The notes: a model not told the origin generated them from the sequence alone. Counted from the stretch's first letter, positions 33,233-43,288 are shown. The stretch: 64,000 nucleotides of DNA from JAMBLL01 sp964460075 (GCA_964460075.1 CAYWPC010000006.1:33688-97687), one strand, 5' to 3'. Numbers and translations: made by a program.

Positions 33233-34738
33233 ATGGTGCTAGACAGACTCACGTCACTCGAACCGGGCATGCCGATCGTATGGGGAGGATCTCGCATTGC
33301 TCGTGTCTCTGAGGCTTTGGCCGCTGCCTTCTCTTCGGGGGACGCGTTGATCGTTCGACAGGACACAGGCGAGCTGATCCACATTCCCGCCACAGCAACG
33401 CAGATCGCAGCCGAAGCAGTGAGGAGAGCTCATCAGGCCTTTGATTCGATGGGTTCCGTCGGTGATGATCAGATCACCGACTTTTACAACCGATTCGCCG
33501 ACGCACTCGATGATGACCAACGATTCGGCCCAATTGCGGCAGCGAACGAGGTCGATGTCGCTGCCGCTCAGCAGGCTGGCCGATCCGCGACAAGGCTGAT
33601 ACTCGACGCCGAGATGCGCTCCGGCATGGTCGCTGGACTTCGTGGCTGGGCAGCAGCGCCGAGCGGTCGTAGGCGTACGCTCGAAACGGTTGAGCACGAC
33701 GGGTGGCGTGTGGAGCAGATCGCGGATGGCCTCGGGGTGATCGGATTCGTGTTCGAGGGGAGGCCCAACGTGTTTGCCGATGCCACAGGTGTACTCCGCA
33801 GTGGCAACACGGTCGTGTTCAGAATCGGTTCGGATGCACTTGGAACTGCACGCGCAATCGTCGAAGCCGCGCTGGATCCCTCACTTTCGGCCTCAGGACT
33901 GCCTCCGGGCGCGGCAACGCTCGTTCCGAGCCGATCAAGAGAGACTGGGCTTGCAATGATGAACGATCCACGGTTGGCGCTGGCCGTTGCAAGAGGTTCT
34001 GGCCCTGCGACTGAACGTCTAGGAGCTGTTGCACGTCAGGCCGGCAACGCAGTCAGTCTGCACGGTACGGGCGGTGCGTGGATCATCGCCGGACTCGGCG
34101 CAGATCCACAAGATCTTGCCGCCGCGGTGTATCACTCGCTTGATCGCAAGGTCTGCAACACGCTCAACACTGCCTGTATCCCTCGAAGCGTTGCCCATGC
34201 CCTCGTTCCGGCATTCCTCGAGGCGATCGAGCGAGCTGGCGAGAGAAGATATGCCAACACGAAGCTCCATGTTCTCGAGTCGAGCCTCGACGCTATCCCT
34301 TCTGAATGGTTTGATCGCCACGTTCCAATCTCGAGGGCGGGAGGTCCCGTCGTTGAGCCACAAGCCGAGGCGATCAAGGAGGCCTTCCTCGGTCAAGAGT
34401 GGGAGTGGGAGGACAGCCCAGAGGTAACACTGGCATTGGTCGACTCGGTCAGACAGGCTGCAGATTGGTTCAACCAGTACAGTCCACGATTCGTCGTCTC
34501 GCTCATTTCTGACGACCAATCCGAACAGGACCGCTTTTTCGGAGACGTCGATGCCCCCTTCGTCGGAAACGGGTTCACTCGGTGGGTTGACGGTCAATAC
34601 GCGCTCGACAAGCCTGAGCTTGGACTGTCTAACTGGCAAAGGGGGCGCCTATTCGGAAGAGGCGGAATTCTGTCAGGTGACTCTGCATACACCGTGCGAA
34701 CCCGCGTCACGCAGAGCGATCCCGACATCGGCCGTTGA
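33233..34738 (+). CDS. proA: Gamma-glutamyl phosphate reductase-like aldehyde dehydrogenase
   Basis: 501 residues against about 420 in typical ProA. The nucleotide-binding part reads GVIGFVFEGRPNVFADATGVLRSGNTVVFRIGS in two overlapping blocks, and the catalytic Cys is in DRKVCNTLNTACI. The end (GGILSGDSAYTVRTR) is unlike most ProA. A 60-residue N-terminal extension (VWGGSRIARVSEALAAAFSSG) precedes the fold. It probably gives the second step of proline synthesis with ProB at 16032, but the divergence leaves another aldehyde dehydrogenase role open. Start supported by the leaderless -10. Confidence 0.75.
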   Translation: MVLDRLTSLEPGMPIVWGGSRIARVSEALAAAFSSGDALIVRQDTGELIHIPATATQIAAEAVRRAHQAFDSMGSVGDDQITDFYNRFADALDDDQRFGPIAAANEVDVAAAQQAGRSATRLILDAEMRSGMVAGLRGWAAAPSGRRRTLETVEHDGWRVEQIADGLGVIGFVFEGRPNVFADATGVLRSGNTVVFRIGSDALGTARAIVEAALDPSLSASGLPPGAATLVPSRSRETGLAMMNDPRLALAVARGSGPATERLGAVARQAGNAVSLHGTGGAWIIAGLGADPQDLAAAVYHSLDRKVCNTLNTACIPRSVAHALVPAFLEAIERAGERRYANTKLHVLESSLDAIPSEWFDRHVPISRAGGPVVEPQAEAIKEAFLGQEWEWEDSPEVTLALVDSVRQAADWFNQYSPRFVVSLISDDQSEQDRFFGDVDAPFVGNGFTRWVDGQYALDKPELGLSNWQRGRLFGRGGILSGDSAYTVRTRVTQSDPDIGR

Positions 34739-34795
34739 CGTCGAATCGGCCATTCTTCGTAAGCGCACTACGCTTGCGTGTCCGCAAGGAGATGT

Positions 34796-37531
34796 ATGGC
34801 GTCGTACGACTTTCGTGAGATAGAAGACCGTTGGCAGAGCATCTGGGCCGACCAGGGGACCTACCGCGTCGCGAACCCAGGCGACCCTGATTTCGATAGT
34901 ACGAAGCCGAAGAAGTACATCCTCGACATGTTCCCGTATCCCTCCGGTGCAGGACTGCACGTAGGCCATCCGCTCGGATACATCGGAACCGACATCTACT
35001 CGCGCTACCACCGAATGTGTGGCGCCAATGTCCTTCACCCCATGGGTTTCGACGCGTTCGGCCTACCCGCTGAGCAGTACGCCGTGGAGACGGGGATTCA
35101 TCCACGCGTCACGACAGACAAGAACCTCAAGAACTACACGCGGCAATTGAAGGCGTTCGGATTCTCCTACGACTGGGACCGGTCTCTCGCCACGACCGAT
35201 CCGGGGTACTACAGGTGGACACAGTGGATATTTCTCCAACTGTTCGAATCCTGGTTCGATGTGCACAGGCAGAAGGCACGTCCCATCGCCGAACTTGTTG
35301 CAGACCTCGAGGACGGATTGAGAGATGCCGACGGCGTTGCGTGGAGGAATCTCCCACCGGAAGACCGTCTCTCCTATCTCGATAGCCAGCGTTTGGCCTA
35401 TATCGATGAAGTTCCCGTTAACTGGTGCCCTGCGCTCGGTACGGTCCTCGCCAACGAAGAGGTCACACCCGAAGGTCGATCTGAACGTGGCAACCACCCC
35501 GTTTACCAGCGCCCACTTCGGCAGTGGATGCTCCGCATCACTGCGTACGCCGATCGTCTCATCGACGAATTGGACCTCGTTGACTGGCCAGAGTCCGTCA
35601 AGACGATGCAACGCAACTGGATTGGGCGTTCGGAGGGCGCACACATCGTGTTCCCCATCGAAGGCCACACCCAGATACGGGTCTTCACGACCAGGCCAGA
35701 CACCGTCTTCGGAGCGACCTACATGGTCTTGGCACCCGAACTTCCCATCGTTGACGAAATCACAGCCGAGCAGTGGCCAGACGGCACGAAACCGAAGTGG
35801 ACCCTTGGAATCGACGACCCCAAAACAGCCGTCGAGGCCTACCGGCTTGCCGCATCTCGAAAGTCTGAACTTGAGAGGCAGATCGAGGACAGAGAAAAGA
35901 CTGGTGTCTTCACCGGTGCCTATGCAACCAATCCGCTCACTGGCGACCTCATCCCGATATTCGTCGCGGACTATGTGCTCATGGGGTATGGAACCGGTGC
36001 CATCATGGCGGTCCCTGGTCAGGACGAGAGGGACTGGGAATTCGCGGACGTCTTCGACCTACCGATCGTGCGAACCGTTCAGCCGCCAGTGGAGTTCGAT
36101 GGCGACGCATACACAGGAGAAGGTCCAGCGATCAATTCGGGCTTCCTCGACGGTCTCGATGTCGACGCAGCGAAGATTCGGATCATCCAGTGGCTTGAGT
36201 CGAACGGCCACGGGGAAGGCACGATCACGTACAAGTTACGCGACTGGCTTTTCTCCAGGCAGCGCTACTGGGGCGAGCCCATCCCGATTCTCCATGGACC
36301 CAATGGTGAGCTGCTGGCTGTACCAGACGAGGACCTCCCGCTTCGGCTCCCAGAGGTCGACGATTACCGACCGCACGCATCGAACGACGAGGACGCCGAA
36401 CCGACGCCTGCGCTGGCGAACGCGCCCGATAGTTGGAAACACGTTGAGATCGACGGCGTTGCCTATACGCGAGAGCTCAACACGATGCCCCAGTGGGCTG
36501 GCTCGTGCTGGTACTACCTTCGCTACCTCGACCCACACAATGAGGAGGTACTGGTTGCACCGACAGCCGAGGAGTACTGGATGGGTGACCAAGGTGTTGA
36601 CCTCTACGTTGGAGGTGTCGAACACGCCGTCTTGCACCTGTTGTACTCCCGGTTCTGGCACAAGGTGCTCAATGATCTTGGCCATGTGTCGACGAGGGAG
36701 CCGTTCGGTCGGTTGTTCAACCAGGGATACATCCTCGCTGACGCATTCCAGGACGATCGCGGCGTGTATGTGCATGCAGATGAGGTCCTCGGTGAAGGCG
36801 AATCCTTCACGCACAACGGCGAACCTGTCTCGCGTGTGTATGGAAAGATGGGAAAGTCACTGAAGAACTCGGTCAATCCCGATGACATCTTCGAGGAATA
36901 CGGCGTCGACACACTCCGACTCTACGAGATGTTCATGGGTCCGCTCGACGCATCACGTCCATGGTCGACCCGCGACATCGTTGGTGTGCACCGGTTCCTT
37001 CAACGTCTGTGGCGCGCATTCATTGACGAAGACACGGACACCGTGTTGGTCTCGGACGATCCCGCAGAAGGTGAACTCCTGATTCTTCTGCATCGAACGA
37101 TCGAGGCTGTCACAGATGACATGGAGAACCTGCACTTCAACACGGCAGTCGCTCGGCTGTTCGAACTCAACAACGCGCTCGTCGCTGAGCCGAGCGTTCC
37201 TGCGGACGTAGCAGACGTGCTTCCGAGACTGCTGGCCCCACTCGCTCCCCACATCAGTGAGGAGCTGTGGCACCGAATGGGCAAGAGCGGATCTGTCGTT
37301 GACGCGCCATGGCCTACGTTTGATGCAGCGATCATCGCTGAGGACACGGCAACGATGGTTGTTCAGGTGAACGGAAAGGTCCGCGACCGCATCGGAGTTC
37401 CCGTGCACATCTCGGAGAAGGAAGCATTGCTGCTTGCGTTGGCGTCCGAGCGCGTCCTTGCGCACACCGGGGGAGCGGATCCTCGCAAGGTCATCGCGAG
37501 GCTGCCCAACGTGCTGAGCATCGTAGTGTGA
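34796..37531 (+). CDS. leuS: Leucyl-tRNA synthetase
   Basis: 911 residues. Class I synthetase. HIGH motif is H55-VGH58 in FPYPSGAGLHVGHP; the editing domain includes FTTRPDTVFGATYMVL; KMSKS appears as KMGKS at 684-688, a variant seen in other actinobacterial LeuRS. The C-terminal VVQVNGKVRDRI is the anticodon-domain end. ATG at 34796 follows AAGGAG by four bases. The next gene begins inside its stop codon. Confidence 0.97.
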   Translation: MASYDFREIEDRWQSIWADQGTYRVANPGDPDFDSTKPKKYILDMFPYPSGAGLHVGHPLGYIGTDIYSRYHRMCGANVLHPMGFDAFGLPAEQYAVETGIHPRVTTDKNLKNYTRQLKAFGFSYDWDRSLATTDPGYYRWTQWIFLQLFESWFDVHRQKARPIAELVADLEDGLRDADGVAWRNLPPEDRLSYLDSQRLAYIDEVPVNWCPALGTVLANEEVTPEGRSERGNHPVYQRPLRQWMLRITAYADRLIDELDLVDWPESVKTMQRNWIGRSEGAHIVFPIEGHTQIRVFTTRPDTVFGATYMVLAPELPIVDEITAEQWPDGTKPKWTLGIDDPKTAVEAYRLAASRKSELERQIEDREKTGVFTGAYATNPLTGDLIPIFVADYVLMGYGTGAIMAVPGQDERDWEFADVFDLPIVRTVQPPVEFDGDAYTGEGPAINSGFLDGLDVDAAKIRIIQWLESNGHGEGTITYKLRDWLFSRQRYWGEPIPILHGPNGELLAVPDEDLPLRLPEVDDYRPHASNDEDAEPTPALANAPDSWKHVEIDGVAYTRELNTMPQWAGSCWYYLRYLDPHNEEVLVAPTAEEYWMGDQGVDLYVGGVEHAVLHLLYSRFWHKVLNDLGHVSTREPFGRLFNQGYILADAFQDDRGVYVHADEVLGEGESFTHNGEPVSRVYGKMGKSLKNSVNPDDIFEEYGVDTLRLYEMFMGPLDASRPWSTRDIVGVHRFLQRLWRAFIDEDTDTVLVSDDPAEGELLILLHRTIEAVTDDMENLHFNTAVARLFELNNALVAEPSVPADVADVLPRLLAPLAPHISEELWHRMGKSGSVVDAPWPTFDAAIIAEDTATMVVQVNGKVRDRIGVPVHISEKEALLLALASERVLAHTGGADPRKVIARLPNVLSIVV

Positions 37532-37920
37532 GCATTCCCGCCGAGATCGCGGTCGTTCGTGCTGGCCTCGATGCCACGTCCCTCGATGCTCAAGGTGTCC
37601 GACTCGTTGCTATGCCGTGGATGGCCAGCGTTGCTTTCGGACGCAGCGTGCAGGCGATAACGCTCAACCGAACGATCTTCATCCAGCCGTCAATGTACGA
37701 TCGAGTCGCGTCTGGCGTCGAACCGTCGCTGCTGGTGCACGAGCTGATACATGTGGCACAGTGGCGTGACCAGGGCATTGTTGGGTTCACGTTCCAATAC
37801 GTGGCTCAATACGCTCGGCTTCGGTTGCTCGGTGTCGGCCATGATGCTGCGTATCGAGGAGTCAGCTTCGAGTATGCAGCATTCGACGCGGCGAAGCGCT
37901 CACGGAGATACGCGGCGTGA
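37528..37920 (+). CDS. Small HExxH-containing protein (putative metallopeptidase fold)
   Basis: 130 residues. Contains LLVHELIHVAQWRDQG with H71-E72-x-x-H75, the zinc motif of metallopeptidases, in a HELxHxxQ context like DUF4157-type domains. No signal peptide or transmembrane helix. GTG start overlaps the leuS stop and its own stop overlaps the next gene, so it is coupled between LeuRS and a CPBP membrane protease. Whether it is proteolytic is unknown. Confidence 0.65.
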   Translation: MSIPAEIAVVRAGLDATSLDAQGVRLVAMPWMASVAFGRSVQAITLNRTIFIQPSMYDRVASGVEPSLLVHELIHVAQWRDQGIVGFTFQYVAQYARLRLLGVGHDAAYRGVSFEYAAFDAAKRSRRYAA

Positions 37921-38708
37921 CGCAGGTGCCGCCTCCACCGCCAGGGTATCTTCCCGTGTCCAAGTGGCGATTGTGGGACTTCGTCACGGTGTTCTTCGCG
38001 GGTATCGGCGGATCGATCGTGGCCACCGTCGTCGTGGTTGGAGTTGGTGCAGATCCTCTCGATCCGCTTCCGTTCTCCCTGGTTTTCCTGACGCAGGCCG
38101 CGGCGAGTTTCTGGGTAGTGGTAGTGCTCTCGAGACGGAGAGGGTCAGGATCGCTCGCGGCCGATGTCGGCCTGATCGTTCGACCTGGCCACTGGTGGGG
38201 AGTCGTCGTCGGTATGGGCCTCCAAGTCGCGATCTCGCTCATCACTGCGCCGTTCATCCTGTGGATGTTCCCTGACGGCCCCCCACAACAAGGTGTGTCC
38301 GAGATCGCTGGACAGTCCGACACCGTCGTCGATCAACTCGCGGTATTTGTAGCAATCGCTGTTGTAGCGCCGATCATCGAGGAGATCATCTTCCGTGGAA
38401 TCTTGCTGTCGGTGCTCGACAGGGTGATGGCGAAGTGGCCAGCAATCCTCGTATCTGCCGCGGTGTTCGCGTCGGTTCACCTCCTCGATCCAAACGCGAT
38501 TGCGGTGATTCCCGGCCTCTTCCTCGTGGGTATCGCCCTTGCATGGGCTGCGCTGCGCACTGGTGATCTCTCACTCCCCATAGCACTCCACAGCGGCATC
38601 AATCTCCTTGCTGCGATCAGTATCTTGTATGGGACCGAGCTGCTGAACTGGTCCGAACAGCAGCTTCAACAGATGCAAGGCATCATCAGATTCGTCTGGT
38701 TCTTCTGA
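37917..38708 (+). CDS. CPBP family intramembrane glutamic endopeptidase
   Basis: 263 residues with about seven membrane helices after a Pro-rich N-terminus (MTQVPPPPPGYLP). ABI/CPBP motifs: EExxFRG in PIIEEIIFRGILL and a second motif with FASVHLLDPNAIAVIPGLFL. Family members process membrane substrates, such as CAAX-type proteins or bacteriocin-related targets. GTG start overlaps the preceding stop. Confidence 0.85.
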   Translation: MTQVPPPPPGYLPVSKWRLWDFVTVFFAGIGGSIVATVVVVGVGADPLDPLPFSLVFLTQAAASFWVVVVLSRRRGSGSLAADVGLIVRPGHWWGVVVGMGLQVAISLITAPFILWMFPDGPPQQGVSEIAGQSDTVVDQLAVFVAIAVVAPIIEEIIFRGILLSVLDRVMAKWPAILVSAAVFASVHLLDPNAIAVIPGLFLVGIALAWAALRTGDLSLPIALHSGINLLAAISILYGTELLNWSEQQLQQMQGIIRFVWFF

Positions 38709-38851
38709 ACTGGCTCTCTTCGATGTCTCAGGAACTAGGATCAGCGCACGATTTCGACTCGGCGGTGCCGTCGACGGGAGCCCAAGATATTCCCTTCGAT
38801 GGTGCTGATGGCTACCAATGTTGACCCAACCGTGCTTGTGAGGGGCGTACC

Positions 38852-39472
38852 GTGACATCTCGAGAACACCACTGGGAGCGCGTGTACCAAGACCGCGGGC
38901 CGATCAATGTGTCGTGGTATCAGGAGCACGCTTCCCGATCCTTGGATTTGATCGCGGCTACAAGGGTCGATCTGGACGCCTCGATCATCGATATCGGCGG
39001 TGGAGCATCGCCGTTGGTGGATGGACTCATCGATCTGGGCTATAGCGCTATCACCGTCTTGGACCTGTCCGCAACGGCGCTTGCTTATGCACGGGAGCGG
39101 CTGGGAGGTGTTGCCGACGACGTTGCGTGGATCGAAGCGGATATCACAGAACACCACTTCGACGGAGGTTTCGATGTCTGGCACGACAGGGCAGTGTTTC
39201 ACTTTCTGACCGATCCGACGGATCGAGCCAAGTATGTGGACACGCTGCGCAGTGCGGTACCTCACGGAGGGCACGTGATCGTTGCGACCTTCAACCTTGG
39301 TGGTCCCAGGGAGTGCAGTGGGTTGCCCGTTGAACGCTACGACGCTCACACGTTGCACGAAGCTCTGGGAGTCGACTTCGAGCCAGTGCGTTTCGAGAAT
39401 GAGGCTCACCACACACCAACGGGTGCCACGCAACACTTTCTCTATGGACACTTCCGGCGAATTCGTACCTGA
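38852..39472 (+). CDS. Class I SAM-dependent methyltransferase
   Basis: 206 residues. Motif I IIDIGGGASPLVDGL, post-I ITVLDLSATAL, motif II DVWHDRAVFHFL. The HFL(T)D and GGHVIVATF pieces match small thiopurine- or Tam-like methyltransferases. GTG start with GAGGGG upstream. Substrate unknown. Confidence 0.82.
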   Translation: MTSREHHWERVYQDRGPINVSWYQEHASRSLDLIAATRVDLDASIIDIGGGASPLVDGLIDLGYSAITVLDLSATALAYARERLGGVADDVAWIEADITEHHFDGGFDVWHDRAVFHFLTDPTDRAKYVDTLRSAVPHGGHVIVATFNLGGPRECSGLPVERYDAHTLHEALGVDFEPVRFENEAHHTPTGATQHFLYGHFRRIRT

Positions 39473-39552
39473 CGATCCCGTTTGCGGGGCGACAGGTATT
39501 GCTTTCGCCCGCTGTGTGAGGTATTTCTGTTGTGTGCAGCGGTCGGACGATC

Positions 39553-40110
39553 ATGAATCGCGCACGAGCCAACTTTCAGATCACCGTCACGGGTCTTGCT
39601 CTGCTGCTCGTCGTGGGCGGTGCGCTGTGGTTTGGGCTTGGGCCTGAACCTGTACCTCCGATACCACCTCGGCCGACGGTCACAGCAGATGCTCAGCCGT
39701 CGGTGACCGTCCACGTGTCCGGGGCTGTTGTGCGTCCTGGCATCGCGACTGTGGATGCAGAGTCGCGTGTAGCCGATGTGATAGCAGCAGTAGGTGGAGC
39801 CACAAGTGATGCCGACCTGTCGCTTCTCAATCTTGCTGCACCCGTGCGCGATGGCGAGCAGATCACCGTCCCAGACCGTTCCGACCCGCCAGCGGATGGA
39901 TCATCGGGGTCTAGGTTCGGCATCGACCTCAACACGGCGAGCGTCGCAGAACTCGAGGGACTGTCGGGTGTTGGCCCGGTTCTGGCATCAAAGATCGTGA
40001 CGTACCGCGCGACGAACGGGCCGTTTGACGTAGTTGAGGATCTGCTCGATGTTCCGGGGATAGGCGAGGCGAAGCTGGCGGGAATGCGCGATGACATCGC
40101 GTATCCCTGA
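39553..40110 (+). CDS. comEA: ComEA-like helix-hairpin-helix DNA-binding protein
   Basis: 185 residues. N-terminal membrane helix (VTGLALLLVVGGALWFGLG), Pro-rich linker, SLBB domain (VTVHVSGAVVRPGIATV), then two HhH motifs (DLNTASVAELEGLSGVGPVLA and LLDVPGIGEAKL). Binds incoming DNA at the cell surface in competence systems. Overlaps comEC by 20 bases. ATG at 39553 is chosen so the helix sits near the N-terminus. Confidence 0.88.
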   Translation: MNRARANFQITVTGLALLLVVGGALWFGLGPEPVPPIPPRPTVTADAQPSVTVHVSGAVVRPGIATVDAESRVADVIAAVGGATSDADLSLLNLAAPVRDGEQITVPDRSDPPADGSSGSRFGIDLNTASVAELEGLSGVGPVLASKIVTYRATNGPFDVVEDLLDVPGIGEAKLAGMRDDIAYP

Positions 40111-42220
40111 GAACGTTCTTCCATCCGAGCCTGCGCGTTGGGTGGCATTGGCGGCAGTTGCAACGGCGCTTGGAGTGTTCATCACGATCCGGCCACGAGC
40201 ATCTCTCCTTGGGCTTGCAATCGTCGGTGTGGCTCTACTGCGCCGAAAACGTGTTGTGGCGGCCACGGCCGGCGCGTTCATCGTCGCAGGCATCCTCTCT
40301 GGTGGGCTAGCTGCGGCCCGTGTCGCCAGCACCACGGACGCAGTGGTACCCACAGGTGACGCCGAAGTTCGCTTCGCCTTGGTCGAAGACAGGTCTTCGA
40401 ACCGGTACGGAGTTGCGGTTGGCGAGCCGTCGATGTTGAACGGCATGCCATGGCGAGGCCCGAGGATCGCCGTGGTCGGGTTGGCTGATACGGTCGAAGT
40501 CGGAGCGAGCGTGACCGCGACCGGATCACTCAGGTCAGGTGTGCGGCGCATCAGGGACGAGATCGTTGCGGGTACGTTCGTTGCTCGCTCTGTCGTCGCT
40601 GTAGAACCAAGCAAGAATCCGGTGATCGGCATTGGAAACGCGGTCCGCCGGCGCGTCCAGAAGGCCTTTGCCGGTGGGCGGCCCTCGGACGGTCTGATGA
40701 CCGGTCTCCTGATCGGCGATACGCGCTCGATGCGGGCATACGATATCGAGAATCTGCGTCGAAGCGGACTTGCCCACTTCGTAGCTGTCTCTGGATCGAA
40801 CGTTGCTCTGTTCATGATTGCGTGGTGGATTGTTACGGCACCGCTATCGATCAGAACAAGGCTCCGCGCTGTTCTGGGCATTATCGGCCTAGGTATCTTT
40901 GTTGTGGTCACCCGGTGGGAGCCATCGGTTATCAGGGCCTCGGTGATGACATCTGTCCCGCTGCTGGGAGCAACGGTAGGCGTTCCGGTGGACCCATGGA
41001 TGGCTCTCGGCGTTGCTGTGACGTCGCTCCTCCTCGTCTCGGCCGACCTGATTTCGTCTGTCGGTTTTCAACTCTCCGTCGCCGCGACGTTTGGCGTGCT
41101 CGTTGGCCTTGGACTTGCGAAGGGCCGAAAGCCGCGCTGGCTTTGGACACCGCTCCTCATGACAATCTGCGCACAACTCGCGGTAGCTCCGATTCTTCTC
41201 GCCGTCTTCGGAACAATGCCACTACTCGGGCCTCTGGCAAACCTCGTTGTCGCTCCGATAGTTACGGCTGCCACAGTGGTAGGTGGAGTCTCTCTGATCG
41301 TAGGACCACTCGCGCCGGTCGCCACTTTCTTGTCCGGTACCGTGCTATTCGTCGCAGAGAAGGCTTCGCTCGGCCCACAGCTCGGCGTACCCGGCGTCGT
41401 GATCGCCGTAGCACTCGGTGTGGCCGTTCAACGACGCTTTACCCGACCGATCGGACTTGCCGTCGTCGGCCTCGTCGCAGCCGTGGCTGCTGGTCAGACA
41501 ACGCCGTGGCCACCCGTACCGACTGTCACTGTGCTCGATGTCGGGCAGGGAGACGCGATCCTGGTCCAGGATCCATCTGGGTATGCGATGCTCGTCGACG
41601 GCGGCCCCGAGCCAGGTACTCTCGATCGAGCGCTTCGCTCCTTATCGGTTACGCGGCTAGATGTCGTAGTTGCGACACACGGTGACGCCGACCATGTCGG
41701 TGGACTCGCTGAGTTGGTGAGCACCTACGACATCGGTGAAGTGTGGGTCAGTGCGCAGAGCGAGACGTCGGAGTTGCTCGGCGACGTGCTCGACGCGGCC
41801 GCGGCGACAGGCACGAGAGTTCGTCGTGTCGAGGCCGGTGTGCAACGAGTAATCGGCGAGATACGAATCGATGTCGTCGGTCCTCAACGCAGGTACTCCT
41901 CAGACAATGACGGCTCGGTGGCCATACTCGCGTCTGCAGGTCGGTCTGTGCTTCTGCCAGGCGACGTCGAAGCAATAGCACAGGCCGAGATGCCAGACCT
42001 TCTCCCCGACATTCTCATTGTTCCCCATCATGGCTCTGCTTCAACGAGCGTCGCTTGGCTCGAACGCACGCTCGTTTCTGTGGCTGTGTTGTCGTACGGA
42101 AGGAACACGTACGGGCATCCAAGCACCGAGATCATGGACGTTCTCAAGAACACAGGTGTCGAGATCCGAGAGACATTCCGCGACGGCAATATCGTGTTGC
42201 CCTTGTCTCGAACCGGATGA
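40091..42220 (+). CDS. comEC: ComEC/Rec2 DNA uptake channel
   Basis: 709 residues. N-terminal membrane helices and OB-like domain, Competence domain (LIGDTRSMRAYDIENLRRSGLAHFVAVSGSNVALF in several blocks), and a C-terminal metallo-beta-lactamase domain (VTVLDVGQGDAILVQ, ATHGDADHVGGL, VPHHGS). Moves single-stranded DNA across the membrane. With ComEA and HolA this is the common comEA-comEC-holA order. Confidence 0.93.
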   Translation: MTSRIPENVLPSEPARWVALAAVATALGVFITIRPRASLLGLAIVGVALLRRKRVVAATAGAFIVAGILSGGLAAARVASTTDAVVPTGDAEVRFALVEDRSSNRYGVAVGEPSMLNGMPWRGPRIAVVGLADTVEVGASVTATGSLRSGVRRIRDEIVAGTFVARSVVAVEPSKNPVIGIGNAVRRRVQKAFAGGRPSDGLMTGLLIGDTRSMRAYDIENLRRSGLAHFVAVSGSNVALFMIAWWIVTAPLSIRTRLRAVLGIIGLGIFVVVTRWEPSVIRASVMTSVPLLGATVGVPVDPWMALGVAVTSLLLVSADLISSVGFQLSVAATFGVLVGLGLAKGRKPRWLWTPLLMTICAQLAVAPILLAVFGTMPLLGPLANLVVAPIVTAATVVGGVSLIVGPLAPVATFLSGTVLFVAEKASLGPQLGVPGVVIAVALGVAVQRRFTRPIGLAVVGLVAAVAAGQTTPWPPVPTVTVLDVGQGDAILVQDPSGYAMLVDGGPEPGTLDRALRSLSVTRLDVVVATHGDADHVGGLAELVSTYDIGEVWVSAQSETSELLGDVLDAAAATGTRVRRVEAGVQRVIGEIRIDVVGPQRRYSSDNDGSVAILASAGRSVLLPGDVEAIAQAEMPDLLPDILIVPHHGSASTSVAWLERTLVSVAVLSYGRNTYGHPSTEIMDVLKNTGVEIRETFRDGNIVLPLSRTG

Positions 42221-42233
42221 CACGCCGAAGGGC

Positions 42234-42239
42234 TACATT
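42234..42239 (+). promoter_or_regulatory. Candidate -10 (TACATT), leaderless holA start
   Basis: TACATT ends six bases before the ATG at 42246. Confidence 0.4.
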
Positions 42240-42245
42240 GCTCAC

Positions 42246-43229
42246 ATGGGTTGGCACGCCATCGTTGGACCTCGGGATGCTGGAGCTTCGGAGCGAGAGC
42301 GAATGCTCGCGCACGCGGCAGACATCTTCCAAGCAGAGGAAGTAGAAGACCCCCAGCGTGTTGATGTGCCTGGGAGAGGATCAGCTTCCTCTGACGATGG
42401 CACCGTCTTGAGAGACGCTATTCGCGGGGTTGTACCCGCCCTGCAATCGGGATCGCTGTTCGGAGGAAGAACCGGCGTCATGGTCGTGGACGCGCATCAG
42501 TTGCTCAAAGCCGAAGTCGACGCGATCGTCGAGATACTCGATAGCGCAGATCCGGCCGCGGCAGTCGCGATCTTTGTTTCGACAGGTGCCCTTCCGGCTC
42601 CTATCAAGAAGGCGGTCTCAGCACGCGGGAAGATCGTAACCGTCAAGGCGGTCACGGAACGAGATGCGGCTGCTTGGATTTCCGACTACGCCAAGCAGCA
42701 CGGATTGAGGATCGGCCAGGCGGCACGAACGGAACTGCTACAAACGTTCGGATCGGACACTTCCCAGATGCGGAATGCGATCGACCAACTGGCGATTGCA
42801 GACACAACGATTTCAGCTGACGACATCAAGGGTCGCTTCACGAATCGTCCCGATGAACCGATGTGGTTCCTGGGAGACGCCATCATGGCAGGAGATCAGG
42901 GACAGGCGCTCCGTCGATTGTCCGACTTCCTGGAACATCAGCACCCTCTCGTGCTTCTCTCGTACCTCGAGGGTGAGGTACGTAAGCGTTCTCTTGCAGC
43001 TGTGGCGCCCGACTACGACACGTTCGCGACCTGGGCGAAGGCGAATCCGAAGTCGTACGGGACAAGGAAGATTTGGGATGCCAGGACGCGCGCCAACGGC
43101 GAGGCGCTATCCAAGGCGGTCGGAGCGATAGCTAGAGCGGATCTGACGCTCAAGACCCAGCCTGAGGCGACACACCGTGTAACACTCGAGCGTTTGACGG
43201 TCGCAATGTGCAGGTGGATGTCGAGGTGA
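42246..43229 (+). CDS. holA: DNA polymerase III delta subunit
   Basis: 327 residues. Clamp-loader subunit that opens the beta clamp. Family pieces: LQSGSLFGGRTGVMVVDAH, the helical lid KAVTERDAAAWISDYAKQHG, and the C-terminal collar domain MWFLGDAIMAGDQGQALRRL. Upstream in-frame residues are a shadow of comEC, so the ATG at 42246 is the start. Confidence 0.9.
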   Translation: MGWHAIVGPRDAGASERERMLAHAADIFQAEEVEDPQRVDVPGRGSASSDDGTVLRDAIRGVVPALQSGSLFGGRTGVMVVDAHQLLKAEVDAIVEILDSADPAAAVAIFVSTGALPAPIKKAVSARGKIVTVKAVTERDAAAWISDYAKQHGLRIGQAARTELLQTFGSDTSQMRNAIDQLAIADTTISADDIKGRFTNRPDEPMWFLGDAIMAGDQGQALRRLSDFLEHQHPLVLLSYLEGEVRKRSLAAVAPDYDTFATWAKANPKSYGTRKIWDARTRANGEALSKAVGAIARADLTLKTQPEATHRVTLERLTVAMCRWMSR

Positions 43230-43275
43230 TCCGACGCTGTGCGACCAACGGCTCCGATCATTAAGACGAATCGGT

Positions 43276-43281
43276 TACGCT
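43276..43281 (+). promoter_or_regulatory. Candidate -10 (TACGCT), leaderless start
   Basis: TACGCT ends seven bases before the ATG at 43289; the two GTG codons in between are too close to it. Confidence 0.4.
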
Positions 43282-43288
43282 CGTGGTG

